In this document: positions 47,134 through 58,253 of the stretch, piece after piece
Position numbering within the stretch: position 1 is the first letter of the stretch
Layout: each line of letters starts with the position of its first letter
Assembly (NCBI GenBank): GCA_016194285.1
Contig: JACQBZ010000102.1
Location: forward strand, 1-60,086
Direction of reading: 5' to 3'
From: Nitrospirota bacterium
GTDB taxonomy: Bacteria > Nitrospirota > Nitrospiria > JACQBZ01
Length of the DNA: 60,086 nucleotides
The notes under the pieces: model-generated
Databases searched by the model: none
What the model saw: the letters and a program-made list of their open reading frames with translations, nothing else
Told to the model about the DNA's origin: nothing
Program-made: the position numbers and the translations under genes

Positions 47134-49554
47134 ATGAAAAAGACGCCGCAGGATCCTTCCTCTATTCTTTGGTTTAAAGAAATCGGCATTGACGACATTC
47201 CGAGGGTCGGCGGGAAGAACGCCTCGCTGGGTGAGATGGTCCGAGAGTTGGCCGCCAAAGGGGTCATGGTGCCGAACGGGTTCGCCATCACCGCCGAGGC
47301 CTATCGAGGTTTTATTCGTGAAGCGCGCCTGGATCAGACCATCCGAGAGACGCTGGAGGGATTGGATACGCGCGATCTGGAAAATCTCCGTCGTCGGGGG
47401 CTTAAAATCCGCCAGGCGATTGTGTCGGCGAGCCTTCCCGCGGAATTGGAGCAAGCGATTGCAGACGCCTACGATCACTTGAGTGATCAAGCCCGCGGTC
47501 CACTCGATGTGGCGGTTCGCAGCAGCGCGACGGCTGAGGATCTGCCGGATGCCAGCTTCGCCGGACAACAAGAAACCTATCTCAACGTTCAGGGCCAACG
47601 GGCATTATTGGAGGCCTGCAAGCGCTGCTTCGCCTCACTGTTCACCGACCGGGCGATCTCGTACCGGACGGATAAAGGCTTTGAACACCTTAAAGTTGCG
47701 CTGTCAATCGGCGTGCAGCGGATGGTGCGTTCGGACCTGGCGGCGTCGGGGGTCATGTTTTCGATCGATACGGAGACCGGGTTTCCGGACGCCGTCTTGA
47801 TCAATGCCTCCTACGGTCTGGGCGAGAATGTGGTCCAGGGATCGGTGAATCCCGACGAGTACTACGTCTTCAAGCCGACGCTCAAGGCCGGGTTTCGGCC
47901 GATCCTCCAGAAAATGCTGGGCACCAAAGAATTCAAACTGATCTACGACGTGGGCGGGGGGAAGATGGTAAAGAACGTGCCGGTTCCGCCCGACGATCGC
48001 GCCCGGTTCGCGATCACCGACGACGAGATCCTGACGTTGGCCCGCTGGGCCTGCGTGATCGAAGAGCACTACAGCGCCAAAAAAGGCCGGCCCACGCCGA
48101 TGGATATGGAATGGGCCAAGGACGGACTGACCGGTGAGCTCTTTATCGTCCAGGCCCGCCCCGAGACGGTCCAATCGCAAAAAGACCGCGGTGAAGTCGA
48201 AATCTACCACCTCACACAGCAAGGACGGGTATTGGTGACCGGGCGCAGCGTCGGGGACAAGATCGGCCAGGGCCCGGTGCGGGTGATCAAGAGCGTTCAG
48301 CATATCGACCGGTTCAAACCGGGCGAGGTGCTGGTCACCGACAAGACCGATCCGGACTGGGAACCGATCATGAAAAAGGCGGCCGCCATCGTGACCAACC
48401 GCGGCGGTCGAACCTGTCACGCCGCGATCGTCAGCCGTGAGCTCGGCCTCCCGGCCGTGGTGGGCGCCGAGCGGGCGACCGAACAACTCAACGACGGTCA
48501 GTCGGTGACCGTTTCCTGCGCCGAGGGTGAAACCGGGGTCGTCTACGAAGGCACGCTGCCGTTTGAAGTCGAGAAGATCAATCTCAAAACGATGGCTCGT
48601 CCCGAGACCCGGGTGATGATGAATCTGGGCAATCCCCAGGAAGCCTTCGGCCTTTCCTTCATCCCCAACGACGGAGTCGGTCTGGCCCGCGAGGAATTCA
48701 TCATCAGCACCTGGATCAAGATTCACCCGTTGGCGCTGGTGAACTATCATCGGCTCGACGATCCGACGGTCAAGGCGGAGATCGATCGGCTGACGGCAGG
48801 ATACGATGACAAAGCGCGATATTTCGTTGATCGGCTGGCCCAGGGGGTCGGGATGATCGCAGCGGCGTTCTATCCCAAAGATGTGATCGTGCGGTTGAGC
48901 GATTTTAAGACGAATGAGTACGCCAACCTGATCGGCGGGCGGCCGTATGAGCCGACCGAAGAGAACCCGATGCTGGGCTTCCGCGGCGCCTCGCGCTACT
49001 ACAACCCGCGCTACCGCGACGGCTTCGCGCTGGAATGTCGGGCGATGAAACAGGTACGGGATGAAATGGGATTGACCAACGTCAAATTAATGATCCCGTT
49101 CTGCCGCACCGTTGAGGAGGGGCGGCTCGTCCAGGCCGAAATGGAAAAGCACGGGCTCCGACGAGGGCAAAATGGATTGGAACTTTATGTGATGTGCGAA
49201 ATCCCCAGCAATGTGATCCTGGCCGATGCTTTCGCCGAGTTATTCGACGGTTTTTCGATCGGCTCCAACGATCTCACGCAGCTCGTGTTGGGCGTGGATC
49301 GTGACTCGGCGATCGTGGCCTCGCTGTTTGATGAACGCAACGAGGCGGTCAAATCAATGATCGCGACGGTTATCAAGGCGGCGAAAGCCAAGGGCCGAAA
49401 AATCGGCATCTGCGGCCAGGCGCCGAGCGACTATCCGGAGTTCGCCCGGTTTCTGGTCGAGCAGGGAATCGACAGCATCTCGCTCAACCCGGATGCCGTG
49501 ATGAAGACCACGGTGACGATTGTGGAAACGGAAAAGGCGTCGGGGAAAAAGTAA
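47134..49554 (+). CDS. ppsA: Phosphoenolpyruvate synthase
   Basis: PpsA converts pyruvate and ATP to PEP, AMP and phosphate. The 806-residue protein has the N-terminal ATP-grasp nucleotide-binding domain (IPRVGGKNASLGEMV, VRSSATAEDLPDASFAGQQETYLNV, GYMFS-like ASGVMFSIDTETGF), the swivelling phosphohistidine domain (TNRGGRTCHAAIVSRELG, His429) and the PEP/pyruvate barrel. In the barrel, Cys760 lies in IGICGQAPSDYPEF and FSIGSNDLTQLVLGVDRD is visible. Start ATG 47134 is used because GAGGAG lies seven bases upstream. With the ferredoxin oxidoreductase it would carry pyruvate into gluconeogenesis and glycogen. Confidence 0.97.
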   Translation: MKKTPQDPSSILWFKEIGIDDIPRVGGKNASLGEMVRELAAKGVMVPNGFAITAEAYRGFIREARLDQTIRETLEGLDTRDLENLRRRGLKIRQAIVSASLPAELEQAIADAYDHLSDQARGPLDVAVRSSATAEDLPDASFAGQQETYLNVQGQRALLEACKRCFASLFTDRAISYRTDKGFEHLKVALSIGVQRMVRSDLAASGVMFSIDTETGFPDAVLINASYGLGENVVQGSVNPDEYYVFKPTLKAGFRPILQKMLGTKEFKLIYDVGGGKMVKNVPVPPDDRARFAITDDEILTLARWACVIEEHYSAKKGRPTPMDMEWAKDGLTGELFIVQARPETVQSQKDRGEVEIYHLTQQGRVLVTGRSVGDKIGQGPVRVIKSVQHIDRFKPGEVLVTDKTDPDWEPIMKKAAAIVTNRGGRTCHAAIVSRELGLPAVVGAERATEQLNDGQSVTVSCAEGETGVVYEGTLPFEVEKINLKTMARPETRVMMNLGNPQEAFGLSFIPNDGVGLAREEFIISTWIKIHPLALVNYHRLDDPTVKAEIDRLTAGYDDKARYFVDRLAQGVGMIAAAFYPKDVIVRLSDFKTNEYANLIGGRPYEPTEENPMLGFRGASRYYNPRYRDGFALECRAMKQVRDEMGLTNVKLMIPFCRTVEEGRLVQAEMEKHGLRRGQNGLELYVMCEIPSNVILADAFAELFDGFSIGSNDLTQLVLGVDRDSAIVASLFDERNEAVKSMIATVIKAAKAKGRKIGICGQAPSDYPEFARFLVEQGIDSISLNPDAVMKTTVTIVETEKASGKK

Positions 49555-49596
49555 AACGGTTTACATTGGACGGTCCGGTTGGGTAAACTACAGGGT

Positions 49597-49986
49597 ATGA
49601 AACGGCGGCTCCTGATCCCCGCGGTCATTCTCTTCATGATTTTTCGACCGACCCTGGGTCGGGCCGAGACACATGTGTCTGTCACTTTCTCGGTGGGCGG
49701 AGCGGTCGTGATCGGCGCCGGGGTCTTTTACTGGGGTGTCTCTTACACCTCACGGGTCAGTGAATACACACCTTCGGAAGAAAATCCGGACCGTTTGTCT
49801 CTGACGAAGGATTTTGCTGAAAGGAACCCTTCGCGCACGATTCGATTCCTCCCGCAACTCCTCCCGCAATTCGTCCCGCCGCTCGTCCCCGTCGGAGAGC
49901 GGACGCGCGCCGATTTCGTTTCCCTCCTCAATGATCCTCGTACGGCATCCACCGTCGAACTGCCGTTGTTTGTTTTCTGTTGGTGA
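49597..49986 (+). CDS. Hypothetical exported protein
   Basis: The ~129-residue product starts with a signal peptide (RRLLIPAVILFMIFRPTLGRAE) and then has THVSVTFSVGGAVVIGAGVFYWGVSYTSRVSEY and a Pro/Leu-rich part (LPQLLPQFVPPLVPVGERT). No family is recognised. The Pro/Leu region comes from a short tandem pattern (CTCCCGCAA-like units at 49851-49890). Parallel frames are also open in this region, so a frameshift in the second half cannot be excluded. It lies between ppsA and guaB on the same strand. Confidence 0.6.
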   Translation: MKRRLLIPAVILFMIFRPTLGRAETHVSVTFSVGGAVVIGAGVFYWGVSYTSRVSEYTPSEENPDRLSLTKDFAERNPSRTIRFLPQLLPQFVPPLVPVGERTRADFVSLLNDPRTASTVELPLFVFCW

Positions 49987-50042
49987 CTCGAACACCCGCA
50001 GCGTTCGCAATCCCGGCTTGTCCAGGAGGGGTTCTTCAATAG

Positions 50043-51599
<1,557 letters not shown>

Positions 51600-51630
51600 G
51601 CAGGGTTGGGGTGGACTCGTTGAGGTAATC

Positions 51631-53226
51631 ATGTGCGCCGCTGAGAGTCATGCCGACAAAATCCACGCGGGGAAGATTCTCGTCTTGGACTTCGGCTCTC
51701 AATACACACAGCTCATCGCACGACGGATTCGCGAGAGTCAGGTTTACTCCGAGATCCATCCTTGTGATGCCCCGATCTCGTTCATCCGCGACTTCAAGCC
51801 GAAGGGGATCATTCTGTCCGGCAGCCCGGCCAGCGTTTACGACAACAAACCGCCTTATTGTCCGCCGGAAATTCTGGATCTGGGTGTCCCGATCCTGGGC
51901 ATCTGCTACGGGATGCAATGGATCACGCACCAGTTGGACGGAAGAGTCTCCAAATCGGCGCGACGGGAATACGGCCGGGCCGAATTGGTGATTGATGATG
52001 CAACGGATCTGTTGAACGGGGTCGGCGACGCTTTGACCGCCCAGGGCTCACGACCCGAGACGGTCGTCTGGATGAGCCACGGTGACCGGATCGATCGGAT
52101 GCCTCCGGGGTTTGATGTCCTTGCGCACACGGCCAATTCGCCGATCGCGGCCATGCGGAATGAAAAGCGGCGCCTGTATGCGATTCAGTTTCATCCCGAG
52201 GTCGCCCACACCCCTCAGGGGCTTGCGATTCTCAAAAATTTTCTGTACCGCATCTGCGGCTGTGCCCCGACCTGGACGATGAAGGCCTATCTGGAACGAG
52301 CCGTCGAACAGATTCGCGAACGGGTGGGCGACGTCGATGTGATCTGCGCGATGAGCGGCGGTGTCGATTCGGCCGTCGCGGCCATCCTGACCCATCGCGC
52401 CATCGGGGATCAGCTGACCTGTATTTTCGTGGACAATGGGCTGCTTCGTAACCAAGAGGCCGAGCGGGTGACCGAGACGTTTCGAAAACTGTTTAAGCTG
52501 AATCTCCGGTACGTGGACGCCTCCAAAAATTTTTTGAAAAAATTAAAAGGGGTCACCGACCCGGAACGGAAGCGCCGGATCATCGGCCGGCAGTTCATCC
52601 AGGTGTTCGAGGAGCAGGCGAAGAATATGGGACGTCCGGAGTTCCTGGTCCAGGGCACCCTCTATCCGGATGTGATCGAGAGCGTTTCGTTTAAAGGACC
52701 TTCCGCAACGATCAAGACGCATCACAATGTCGGCGGCTTGCCGACGCGGATGCGGTTTAAGTTGGTGGAGCCGCTTCGGGAATTGTTCAAGGATGAAGTG
52801 CGGCGGTTGGGCGAAGAAATGGGCCTCCCGGAAGAGATCCTCTGGCGCCATCCTTTTCCGGGACCGGGCTTGGCGGTCCGGATCATCGGGGAGGTGACGC
52901 GAAAACGTCTGGATCTGTTGCGGGAGGCGGACGACATCGTTGAACAGGAGATCCGGAAGGCCGATCTATACCCACAGATCTGGCAGGCCTTTGCGGTTCT
53001 GCTTCCGATCAAAACCGTCGGCGTGATGGGGGACGAGCGCACGTATGAACATGTTATGGCGATCCGCGCGGTTCATAGTCAGGACGGAATGACGGCCGAT
53101 TGGGTCAAACTGCCGCATGAGGTGCTGGAGCGAATCTCGAACCGCATCGTGAACGAGGTCCGCGGGATCAACCGGGTGGTCTACGACGTTTCGTCCAAGC
53201 CGCCGAGCACGATCGAGTGGGAATAG
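51631..53226 (+). CDS. guaA: GMP synthase (glutamine-hydrolysing)
   Basis: GuaA aminates XMP to GMP. The 531-residue protein has the class I amidotransferase domain ([18 protein letters not shown], nucleophile Cys92 in [18 protein letters not shown]) and the ATP pyrophosphatase domain ([22 protein letters not shown]). A C-terminal dimer domain follows ([65 protein letters not shown]). ATG 51631 has TGAGGT six bases upstream. An in-frame GTG at 51583 overlaps guaB; it would add 16 unusual residues. Confidence 0.97.
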   Translation: MCAAESHADKIHAGKILVLDFGSQYTQLIARRIRESQVYSEIHPCDAPISFIRDFKPKGIILSGSPASVYDNKPPYCPPEILDLGVPILGICYGMQWITHQLDGRVSKSARREYGRAELVIDDATDLLNGVGDALTAQGSRPETVVWMSHGDRIDRMPPGFDVLAHTANSPIAAMRNEKRRLYAIQFHPEVAHTPQGLAILKNFLYRICGCAPTWTMKAYLERAVEQIRERVGDVDVICAMSGGVDSAVAAILTHRAIGDQLTCIFVDNGLLRNQEAERVTETFRKLFKLNLRYVDASKNFLKKLKGVTDPERKRRIIGRQFIQVFEEQAKNMGRPEFLVQGTLYPDVIESVSFKGPSATIKTHHNVGGLPTRMRFKLVEPLRELFKDEVRRLGEEMGLPEEILWRHPFPGPGLAVRIIGEVTRKRLDLLREADDIVEQEIRKADLYPQIWQAFAVLLPIKTVGVMGDERTYEHVMAIRAVHSQDGMTADWVKLPHEVLERISNRIVNEVRGINRVVYDVSSKPPSTIEWE

Positions 53227-53228
53227 GA

Positions 53229-53993
53229 ATGCTCGAACGCATACAGAAAATTATTTCGACGGCGGGGATCACTTCCCGTCGGAAGGCCGAGGAGCTGATG
53301 CGGGCGGGCGCCGTGACGGTCAACGGGCGCGTGATCCGCGAGCTGGGCAGCAAGGCCGATCCGGAACAGGATCATATCAAGGTTTCGGGAAAACTCATCA
53401 ATCCCAAACAGACCAAAGTGTATCTCATGCTCAACAAACCCCGCGAGGTGGTCACAACGCTGTCCGATCCGATGGGTCGCGTGACGGTCAAGGAACTGCT
53501 CCGGGGGGTGCGGGGCCGCGTCTATCCCGTTGGGAGGCTGGATTATGACAGTGAAGGCCTGCTGCTTCTGACCAATGACGGCGAGCTGGTCCAAAAGCTG
53601 CTGCATCCGAGTTTTGAGGTTCCCAAAACCTATGAGGTCAAGGTCAAGGGGATTCTGACGGACGAGGAGATCCGGGCGATGTCCAGAGGCGTGGTCCTGT
53701 CGGAGGGTCGGACGCTGCCCTGCCAGATTCGCAAAATCAAAAAAACGGAGAAAAACTCCTGGTTGGAAATGACCATCCATGAGGGGCGGAACCGTCAAAT
53801 CCGTCGCATGTTGGAGAAGATCGATCATCCGGTGTTAAAACTGAAACGAATCCGAATGGCCATGCTGGAACTCGGCGGTTTACCCATCGGGCGGTATCGC
53901 TATCTCACGGCTCAGGAGATTCGGTCCCTTAAGTCTCTCGCCGCGAGGTCCAAGGCGCCGGCGCCCAAGATTCGAAAAGCCATGGGCGAATAG
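53229..53993 (+). CDS. rluB: RsuA/RluB-family pseudouridine synthase
   Basis: The 254-residue enzyme converts a uridine of 23S (RluB) or 16S (RsuA) rRNA to pseudouridine. It has an S4 RNA-binding domain at the N-terminus (RIQKIISTAGITSRRKAEELMRAGAVTVNGRVI) and the catalytic domain with VYPVGRLDYDSEGLLLLTNDGEL (Asp in RLD), PKTYEVKVKG and EGRNRQIRRMLEKIDHPVLKLKR. The presence of the S4 domain and the length agree better with RluB than RluE. It starts 2 bases after guaA stops and is probably co-transcribed with it. Confidence 0.93.
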   Translation: MLERIQKIISTAGITSRRKAEELMRAGAVTVNGRVIRELGSKADPEQDHIKVSGKLINPKQTKVYLMLNKPREVVTTLSDPMGRVTVKELLRGVRGRVYPVGRLDYDSEGLLLLTNDGELVQKLLHPSFEVPKTYEVKVKGILTDEEIRAMSRGVVLSEGRTLPCQIRKIKKTEKNSWLEMTIHEGRNRQIRRMLEKIDHPVLKLKRIRMAMLELGGLPIGRYRYLTAQEIRSLKSLAARSKAPAPKIRKAMGE

Positions 53994-54060
53994 ACGCCCG
54001 ACGAACGGAGAGTGGCACGCCGGCCGCTTCAAATAAGAAACGAAAATAGAGGATACGGTA

Positions 54061-55824
54061 TTGAAACGGACACACGATTGTGGAAAGTTAAGAAAAAGCG
54101 ATATCGGCCAAACGGCCGTCCTGATGGGGTGGATCCAGTCCCGACGGGATCACGGGGGGCTGATCTTCATCGATCTTCGGGATCGGGAAGGGATCACGCA
54201 GGTGGTTTTTAATCCGACGCTTTCCCCCAACACCCACAAGCAGGCCAAAGAGCTCCGGAGCGAGGACGTCATTGCCGTTCGTGGAAGGATGGAGGCCCGA
54301 CCGGAAGGAACCGTCAACGCGCAGTTGGGCACAGGTGAAATTGAACTGATTGCGGGCGAACTGGAAATTCTCAATGCCGCCAAGACGCCGCCTTTTCCGA
54401 TCGAGGATAACGTTCTGGTCTCGGAGAACCTGCGATTGAAGTACCGGTATCTGGATCTCCGCCGCCCCCGCATGCAGGCCAATTTAAAACGACGGCATCA
54501 GATCCTCCGGGTCGTTCGGAATTTTCTGGATGAACGCGGTTTTATCGAAGTGGAAACGCCGCATCTCACGAAGAGCACACCCGAAGGAGCTCGGGACTAT
54601 TTGGTTCCCAGCCGCGTGAATCCCGGTCAGTTCTATGCGCTGCCCCAGTCGCCTCAGTTGTTTAAACAGATTTTGATGGTGGCCGGGATCGAACGGTATT
54701 ACCAGATCGCCCGTTGTTTCCGGGATGAAGATCTTCGCGCGGATCGTCAGCCGGAATTCACCCAGATCGATCTCGAGCTTTCATTCATGGATCAGGAGGA
54801 GATCCGGTCCCTCATGGAGGGGATGATGACCGAGGTCTTTTGGACGATCAAGAAAATCCGTTTGCAAACCCCCTTTCCGCGACTGACCTATTCCGAGTCG
54901 ATGGATCGGTACGGCACCGATAAACCGGATCTTCGATTCGGGCTCGAGGTGCACGATGTCTCTTCGATTGTGACGGGTTCCTCCTTCCAGGTTTTTCAGG
55001 AGACCTTGAACCGCAAAGGCGCCGTCAAAGCGATGGTGCTGGAAGGCCTTGCGACGCTGTCTCGGAAGGAACTGGATGAGTTGACGGAGAATGCGAAGTC
55101 GCTGGGGGCGAAAGGATTGGCCTGGGTCAAGGTATCGCCCGAAGGTTTTGAGTCCCCCATTGTGAAATTTCTCGGCGAGCCGCTGCTCCGCACCCTGTCG
55201 AACGCCCTCTCGGCAAAATCGGGCGATTTGCTTTTGTTTGTGGCCGATCAGCTCAAAACAGTCCGGGAAGTCATGGGGGGCCTCCGAATCCAGCTGGCGG
55301 AGCGATTCCAACGGATTCCGACGGATCAGTTCCGTTTTGTTTGGATCACGGATTTTCCGCTGCTGGAGTTTGACGACACCGAGCAACAATACGTCGCCAT
55401 GCACCATCCGTTTACCTCCCCCTTGGATGAGGATCTACCGCTGTTGGAAACGAATCCCCGACGGGTCCGCGCCAAGGCCTACGATCTGGTCCTGAACGGC
55501 TCCGAGGTTGGTGGCGGGAGCATTCGTATCCATCTCCGCGATGTTCAATCCCGGCTGTTCAAACTGATCGGGATTGATCCGGCATCGGCGCAGGAAAAAT
55601 TCGGCTTTTTACTGGAGGCCCTTGAATACGGGGCTCCGCCCCATGGGGGGATGGCGTTTGGGCTGGATCGTTTGGTGATGATCCTGTCCGGAGCCGAATC
55701 GATTCGTGACGTTATTGCGTTTCCAAAGACCCAGAAGGCGATCTGTCTTCTCAGCGATGCGCCGTCGCATGTGACGGAACAGCAACTCAAAGAACTGCAT
55801 ATCAAACTGGATGTCGTGGAATAA
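54061..55824 (+). CDS. aspS: Aspartyl-tRNA synthetase
   Basis: The 587-residue class II synthetase has the anticodon-binding OB domain ([31 protein letters not shown]), motif 1 region [69 protein letters not shown] (motif 2) and motif 3 [15 protein letters not shown]. The bacterial GAD insertion is between them. Length is that of bacterial-type AspRS. The start is TTG 54061, with GAGGA 8 bases upstream. Whether it also charges tRNA-Asn cannot be told here; gatCAB was not seen in the window. Confidence 0.96.
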   Translation: MKRTHDCGKLRKSDIGQTAVLMGWIQSRRDHGGLIFIDLRDREGITQVVFNPTLSPNTHKQAKELRSEDVIAVRGRMEARPEGTVNAQLGTGEIELIAGELEILNAAKTPPFPIEDNVLVSENLRLKYRYLDLRRPRMQANLKRRHQILRVVRNFLDERGFIEVETPHLTKSTPEGARDYLVPSRVNPGQFYALPQSPQLFKQILMVAGIERYYQIARCFRDEDLRADRQPEFTQIDLELSFMDQEEIRSLMEGMMTEVFWTIKKIRLQTPFPRLTYSESMDRYGTDKPDLRFGLEVHDVSSIVTGSSFQVFQETLNRKGAVKAMVLEGLATLSRKELDELTENAKSLGAKGLAWVKVSPEGFESPIVKFLGEPLLRTLSNALSAKSGDLLLFVADQLKTVREVMGGLRIQLAERFQRIPTDQFRFVWITDFPLLEFDDTEQQYVAMHHPFTSPLDEDLPLLETNPRRVRAKAYDLVLNGSEVGGGSIRIHLRDVQSRLFKLIGIDPASAQEKFGFLLEALEYGAPPHGGMAFGLDRLVMILSGAESIRDVIAFPKTQKAICLLSDAPSHVTEQQLKELHIKLDVVE

Positions 55825-55872
55825 CGCCGTTCGAGGTTATTCCGTTCGATTTTGAAAGGAGGTGAGGAACGA

Positions 55873-56112
55873 ATGGCCCAGAAGGTAGCCAAGGCGGGAG
55901 TAAGGCGAGAAAAGGGATGGCTCTACTATCTTGATAAGCAGGGCGATGTCTCACGGACAAAGATGGCTCGGGGAGGAGGCAAGCATAATCCCGGTAAACC
56001 CCAGAAGATCGCCAAAGTAGGTGTCAAGAGAGAAGAAGGTTATCTCTATTTCATCGACAAGCAGGGCGATGTCTCCAGGGCGAAGATGGCTCGGAGGGGT
56101 AAGAGGCGGTAA
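55873..56112 (+). CDS. Small basic protein with two tandem repeats
   Basis: The 79-residue protein is very basic and consists of two copies of a 32-residue unit, at about 4-35 and 45-76: KVAKAGVRREKGWLYYLDKQ / GDVSRTKMARGG and KIAKVGVKREEGYLYFIDKQ / GDVSRAKMARRG. I count 23 identical positions. The linker GGKHNPGKPQ joins them. AAAGGAGGTGAGG is a near-perfect ribosome site, implying strong translation, and a strong terminator follows. No domain is recognised. The Lys/Arg content and the aromatic strand WLYYLD suggest a nucleic-acid-binding or nucleoid-type protein, but this is a guess. Confidence 0.8.
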   Translation: MAQKVAKAGVRREKGWLYYLDKQGDVSRTKMARGGGKHNPGKPQKIAKVGVKREEGYLYFIDKQGDVSRAKMARRGKRR

Positions 56113-56131
56113 ACGTTTTTCTACCACACGA

Positions 56132-56169
56132 GGCGGCTTTTCCGGGTATTCCGGGAAAGCCGCCTTTTT
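56132..56169 (+). terminator. Strong intrinsic terminator
   Basis: GGCGGCTTTTCCGGG, a short TATT loop region, CCGGGAAAGCCGCC and TTTTT form a long stem with a T-run, 19 bp after the small repeat protein. It would end the aspS/small-protein transcript. Confidence 0.9.
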
Positions 56170-56170
56170 G

Positions 56171-56266
56171 TAGGGGCTCACGTCTACTGATACCCAGCGA
56201 GCAACGCGAGCGAGAGGGGGAGGCTCCATCCGGCTTCGCCGGTGGAGGGGGCGACGCAAGCCCCTA
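56171..56266 (-). repeat. Dispersed TAGGGGCT repeat, copy 4, most complete
   Basis: Ninety-six bases bounded by inverted ends TAGGGGCTCACGTC (56171-56184) and GACGCAAGCCCCTA (56253-56266). On the minus strand it reads TAGGGGCTTGCGTCGCCCCC, CCGGCGAAGCCGG, GGAGCCTCCCCCTCTCGC, GTTGCTCGCTGGG, then TATCAGTAGACGTGAGCCCCTA. The terminal inverted repeat suggests a MITE-like element. It lies in the convergent gap, and its minus-strand TAG is the stop codon of the molybdoenzyme gene. Confidence 0.8.
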
Positions 56267-57265
56267 TGATGACACGAGAGCGACGACGGTGTGATAACCG
56301 GAGGCGCCGGCCGGGTAGGCCTGTTCGAGCTTGGTGGGCTGCAGTTGTCCTCGCTTGTCCCAAGCACGGACCATCAGCGTGTAGGCCCCCGGCGCGGGAA
56401 TTTCCCAGTGGTATTTCCAAATGACCCAGGCGTACGGTGAAAGGGGCGGATCCAAGTCGGTCGGGTTCCAGGTCTTTCCGCCGTCGGTGCTGAGTTCAAC
56501 CCGGCTGATTCCATAGTAACCTCCGAAAGCCAGACCTCGAACGGTATGCTCGCGTCCTTGAATTTCCTGATAGTGGCCGGGGTTGTCGATTCGGGAGACG
56601 ATCCGGATTTCGCCTTTGTCCGTCCAGCCCCGTTGCTGCCAGTATCCTTTATAATCGTAATCCACCACCTCGATTTCGGTGATCCATTTGACGTTTTTTA
56701 TTCCGTACAGTCCGGGAACGACGGCGCGAAGGGGATAGCCGTGAGCCCGTGGCAACGGTTCCCCATTCATCATGTAGGCCAGCAGGACATTGTCGCCGAC
56801 GGCCCGTTCGAACGGAATGCTATCGCTGTACCCGTCGGCCGCGTGAAAGACCACGTCAAAGGCGGAAGGGTCCGGCCCGACCTCTTCCAAGAGAGTTTTG
56901 AGCGGGATCCCCCGCCAGATGGCGTTGCTGATCGTGTCGCCTCCGGGCAGTGTATCGATACAGATCAGGGTTGCGGCCAATTCAACGGAGGGCCGGCTGT
57001 AGAAGTCGGCAAAGGTTAATCGGGCCGGTTTTTTGACCAGACCACCGATGTACAAGAACCAACCGGCCAGGTCAATCTCGGGAAATCCGTCGTAGCTTAC
57101 GATATAGAACTTATCGTTGGGTGTAATCAGGACGGTGTCGCGCGGTGAGACGGAAAAAAGACGCTTCCAGAAAAACGTCCCGGCGGCAGCTGTTTTGGAC
57201 CAGCCCGAGCCCAAAGCGGCCAAGCCGGCGGTCCGCAGAAACATGCGTCGATTGAATTTGATCAT
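56264..57265 (-). CDS. Sulfite oxidase-like molybdopterin oxidoreductase (YedY/MsrP-related)
   Basis: The 333-residue protein has a Tat-like signal (NRRMFLRTAGLAALGSG) and an oxidoreductase molybdopterin domain: DLAGWFLYIGGLVKKPARLTFADF, ATLICIDTLPGGDTISNAIW (Cys102, the molybdenum ligand), GIPLKTLLEEVG, VVFHAADGYSDSIPFERA, LLAYMMNGEPLPRAHGYPLRAVVPGLYGIKNVKWITEIE. A C-terminal Mo-co dimerisation domain (AFGGYYGISRVELSTDGGKTW, KYHWEIPAPGAYTLMVRAWDKRG) follows, as in sulfite oxidases and not in MsrP. The substrate is unknown. The stop codon falls in the dispersed repeat. It is divergent from plsC. Confidence 0.9.
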   Translation of the reverse strand: MIKFNRRMFLRTAGLAALGSGWSKTAAAGTFFWKRLFSVSPRDTVLITPNDKFYIVSYDGFPEIDLAGWFLYIGGLVKKPARLTFADFYSRPSVELAATLICIDTLPGGDTISNAIWRGIPLKTLLEEVGPDPSAFDVVFHAADGYSDSIPFERAVGDNVLLAYMMNGEPLPRAHGYPLRAVVPGLYGIKNVKWITEIEVVDYDYKGYWQQRGWTDKGEIRIVSRIDNPGHYQEIQGREHTVRGLAFGGYYGISRVELSTDGGKTWNPTDLDPPLSPYAWVIWKYHWEIPAPGAYTLMVRAWDKRGQLQPTKLEQAYPAGASGYHTVVALVSS

Positions 57266-57277
57266 CGTTGCGTCCCA

Positions 57278-57327
57278 TTGCACCCGGATGAGGAGTTTAT
57301 TATACTCGTGGATGAATCGAGTCGCAA
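57278..57327. promoter_or_regulatory. Divergent promoters with overlapping -10 boxes
   Basis: Plus strand: TTGCAC (57278-57283), 17 bp, TATACT (57301-57306), towards plsC. Minus strand: TTGCGA (57327-57322), 17 bp, TATAAT (57304-57299), towards the molybdoenzyme gene. The two -10 boxes share four base pairs, so polymerase cannot occupy both at once. Confidence 0.6.
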
Positions 57328-57358
57328 GAACGCAGAACTTCCGCGGAAGACTTTGCCC

Positions 57359-58048
57359 ATGAGCAGTAGGACGTCCATCACACCGACCGGTCCCGGATTT
57401 TTTACCAATCTGTGGCATGCCTTCGGCCTGTTTTTCTGGGTGATTCTCTTAAGAATCTTGAATCACGTCCGGATTCAAAATTTAGAGAATATTCCGAAAC
57501 GGGGCGAGCACGGCGTTCTGATCTGCAGCAATCATATTTCGGCACTGGATCCGTTTGTGATCGCGGTGACGGCCATGCCGTTTTTCTCGCCGGTCTGGTG
57601 GCGGGCTCCGGCCAAGGAGGAACTTTTCCGATGGCCGCTGGTCCGGACGATTATCGGGACCTGGGGAGGCTTTCCGGTCCGACGCGGAAAACGGGATTTC
57701 GAAGCGATCGAGACGATGACCCGGCTGCTTCCGGTGAGCGTGATTGTCATCTTTCCGGAAGGAAGACGCTCGCCGGACGGCCGCCTTCAGCCCGGAAAGG
57801 CCGGCGTCGGGAAAATCATCTATGATGCGAAACCCGCCAAGGTTATCCCTGTGATGATCGAGGGAAGCGACCGGCTATTACCCAAAGGCCGCATTCTGCC
57901 CCGCTTGTTTCAGACGGTCACCATCACCTATGGTGCCCCGCTCGATCTTTCCCGATTCTTCTCCTTGGAGAACTCCATTAAATTATCTCAGCAAGTTGTT
58001 GACGTTGTTATGCAATCGATTGAACAGCTGCGACGAAACAGGCCTTGA
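57359..58048 (+). CDS. plsC: 1-acyl-glycerol-3-phosphate acyltransferase (PlsC-like)
   Basis: The 229-residue membrane-associated protein belongs to the lysophospholipid acyltransferase family: an N-terminal hydrophobic segment (HAFGLFFWVILLRILN), the catalytic HX4D motif NHISALDP (His59, Asp64), KEELFRWPLVRTIIGTWGGFPVRRG, FPEGRRSPDGRLQPGKAGVG and VIPVMIEGS. It adds an acyl chain to lysophosphatidic acid in phospholipid synthesis. ATG 57359 is supported by the promoter position; an upstream ATG at 57278 lies within the -35 region. Confidence 0.92.
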   Translation: MSSRTSITPTGPGFFTNLWHAFGLFFWVILLRILNHVRIQNLENIPKRGEHGVLICSNHISALDPFVIAVTAMPFFSPVWWRAPAKEELFRWPLVRTIIGTWGGFPVRRGKRDFEAIETMTRLLPVSVIVIFPEGRRSPDGRLQPGKAGVGKIIYDAKPAKVIPVMIEGSDRLLPKGRILPRLFQTVTITYGAPLDLSRFFSLENSIKLSQQVVDVVMQSIEQLRRNRP

Positions 58049-58194
58049 TAAATTTGTTTTATTTGCGTATGAAGGCGCTCATTTGTTCATTGCTTGTTGA
58101 TTGCAATCATTGTCTTTAACATCTTAAGCGCAGTTTATCATGCAGTAACTTTTTAGGTTTTTTAGGAGGTACGTACTTTCCCACAGCATTTGTC

Positions 58195-58203
58195 TGTTAT
58201 AAT
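58195..58203 (+). promoter_or_regulatory. Extended -10 promoter
   Basis: TGTTATAAT (58195-58203) is a perfect extended -10 element about 50 bp before the ATG at 58254; no good -35 box is seen. The gap 58049-58253 holds nothing else I can identify. Confidence 0.5.
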
Positions 58204-58253
58204 TCTTAAACAGGAATGTCCCTTCGGGGTATTTTAATGGGAGTACCAATCGC

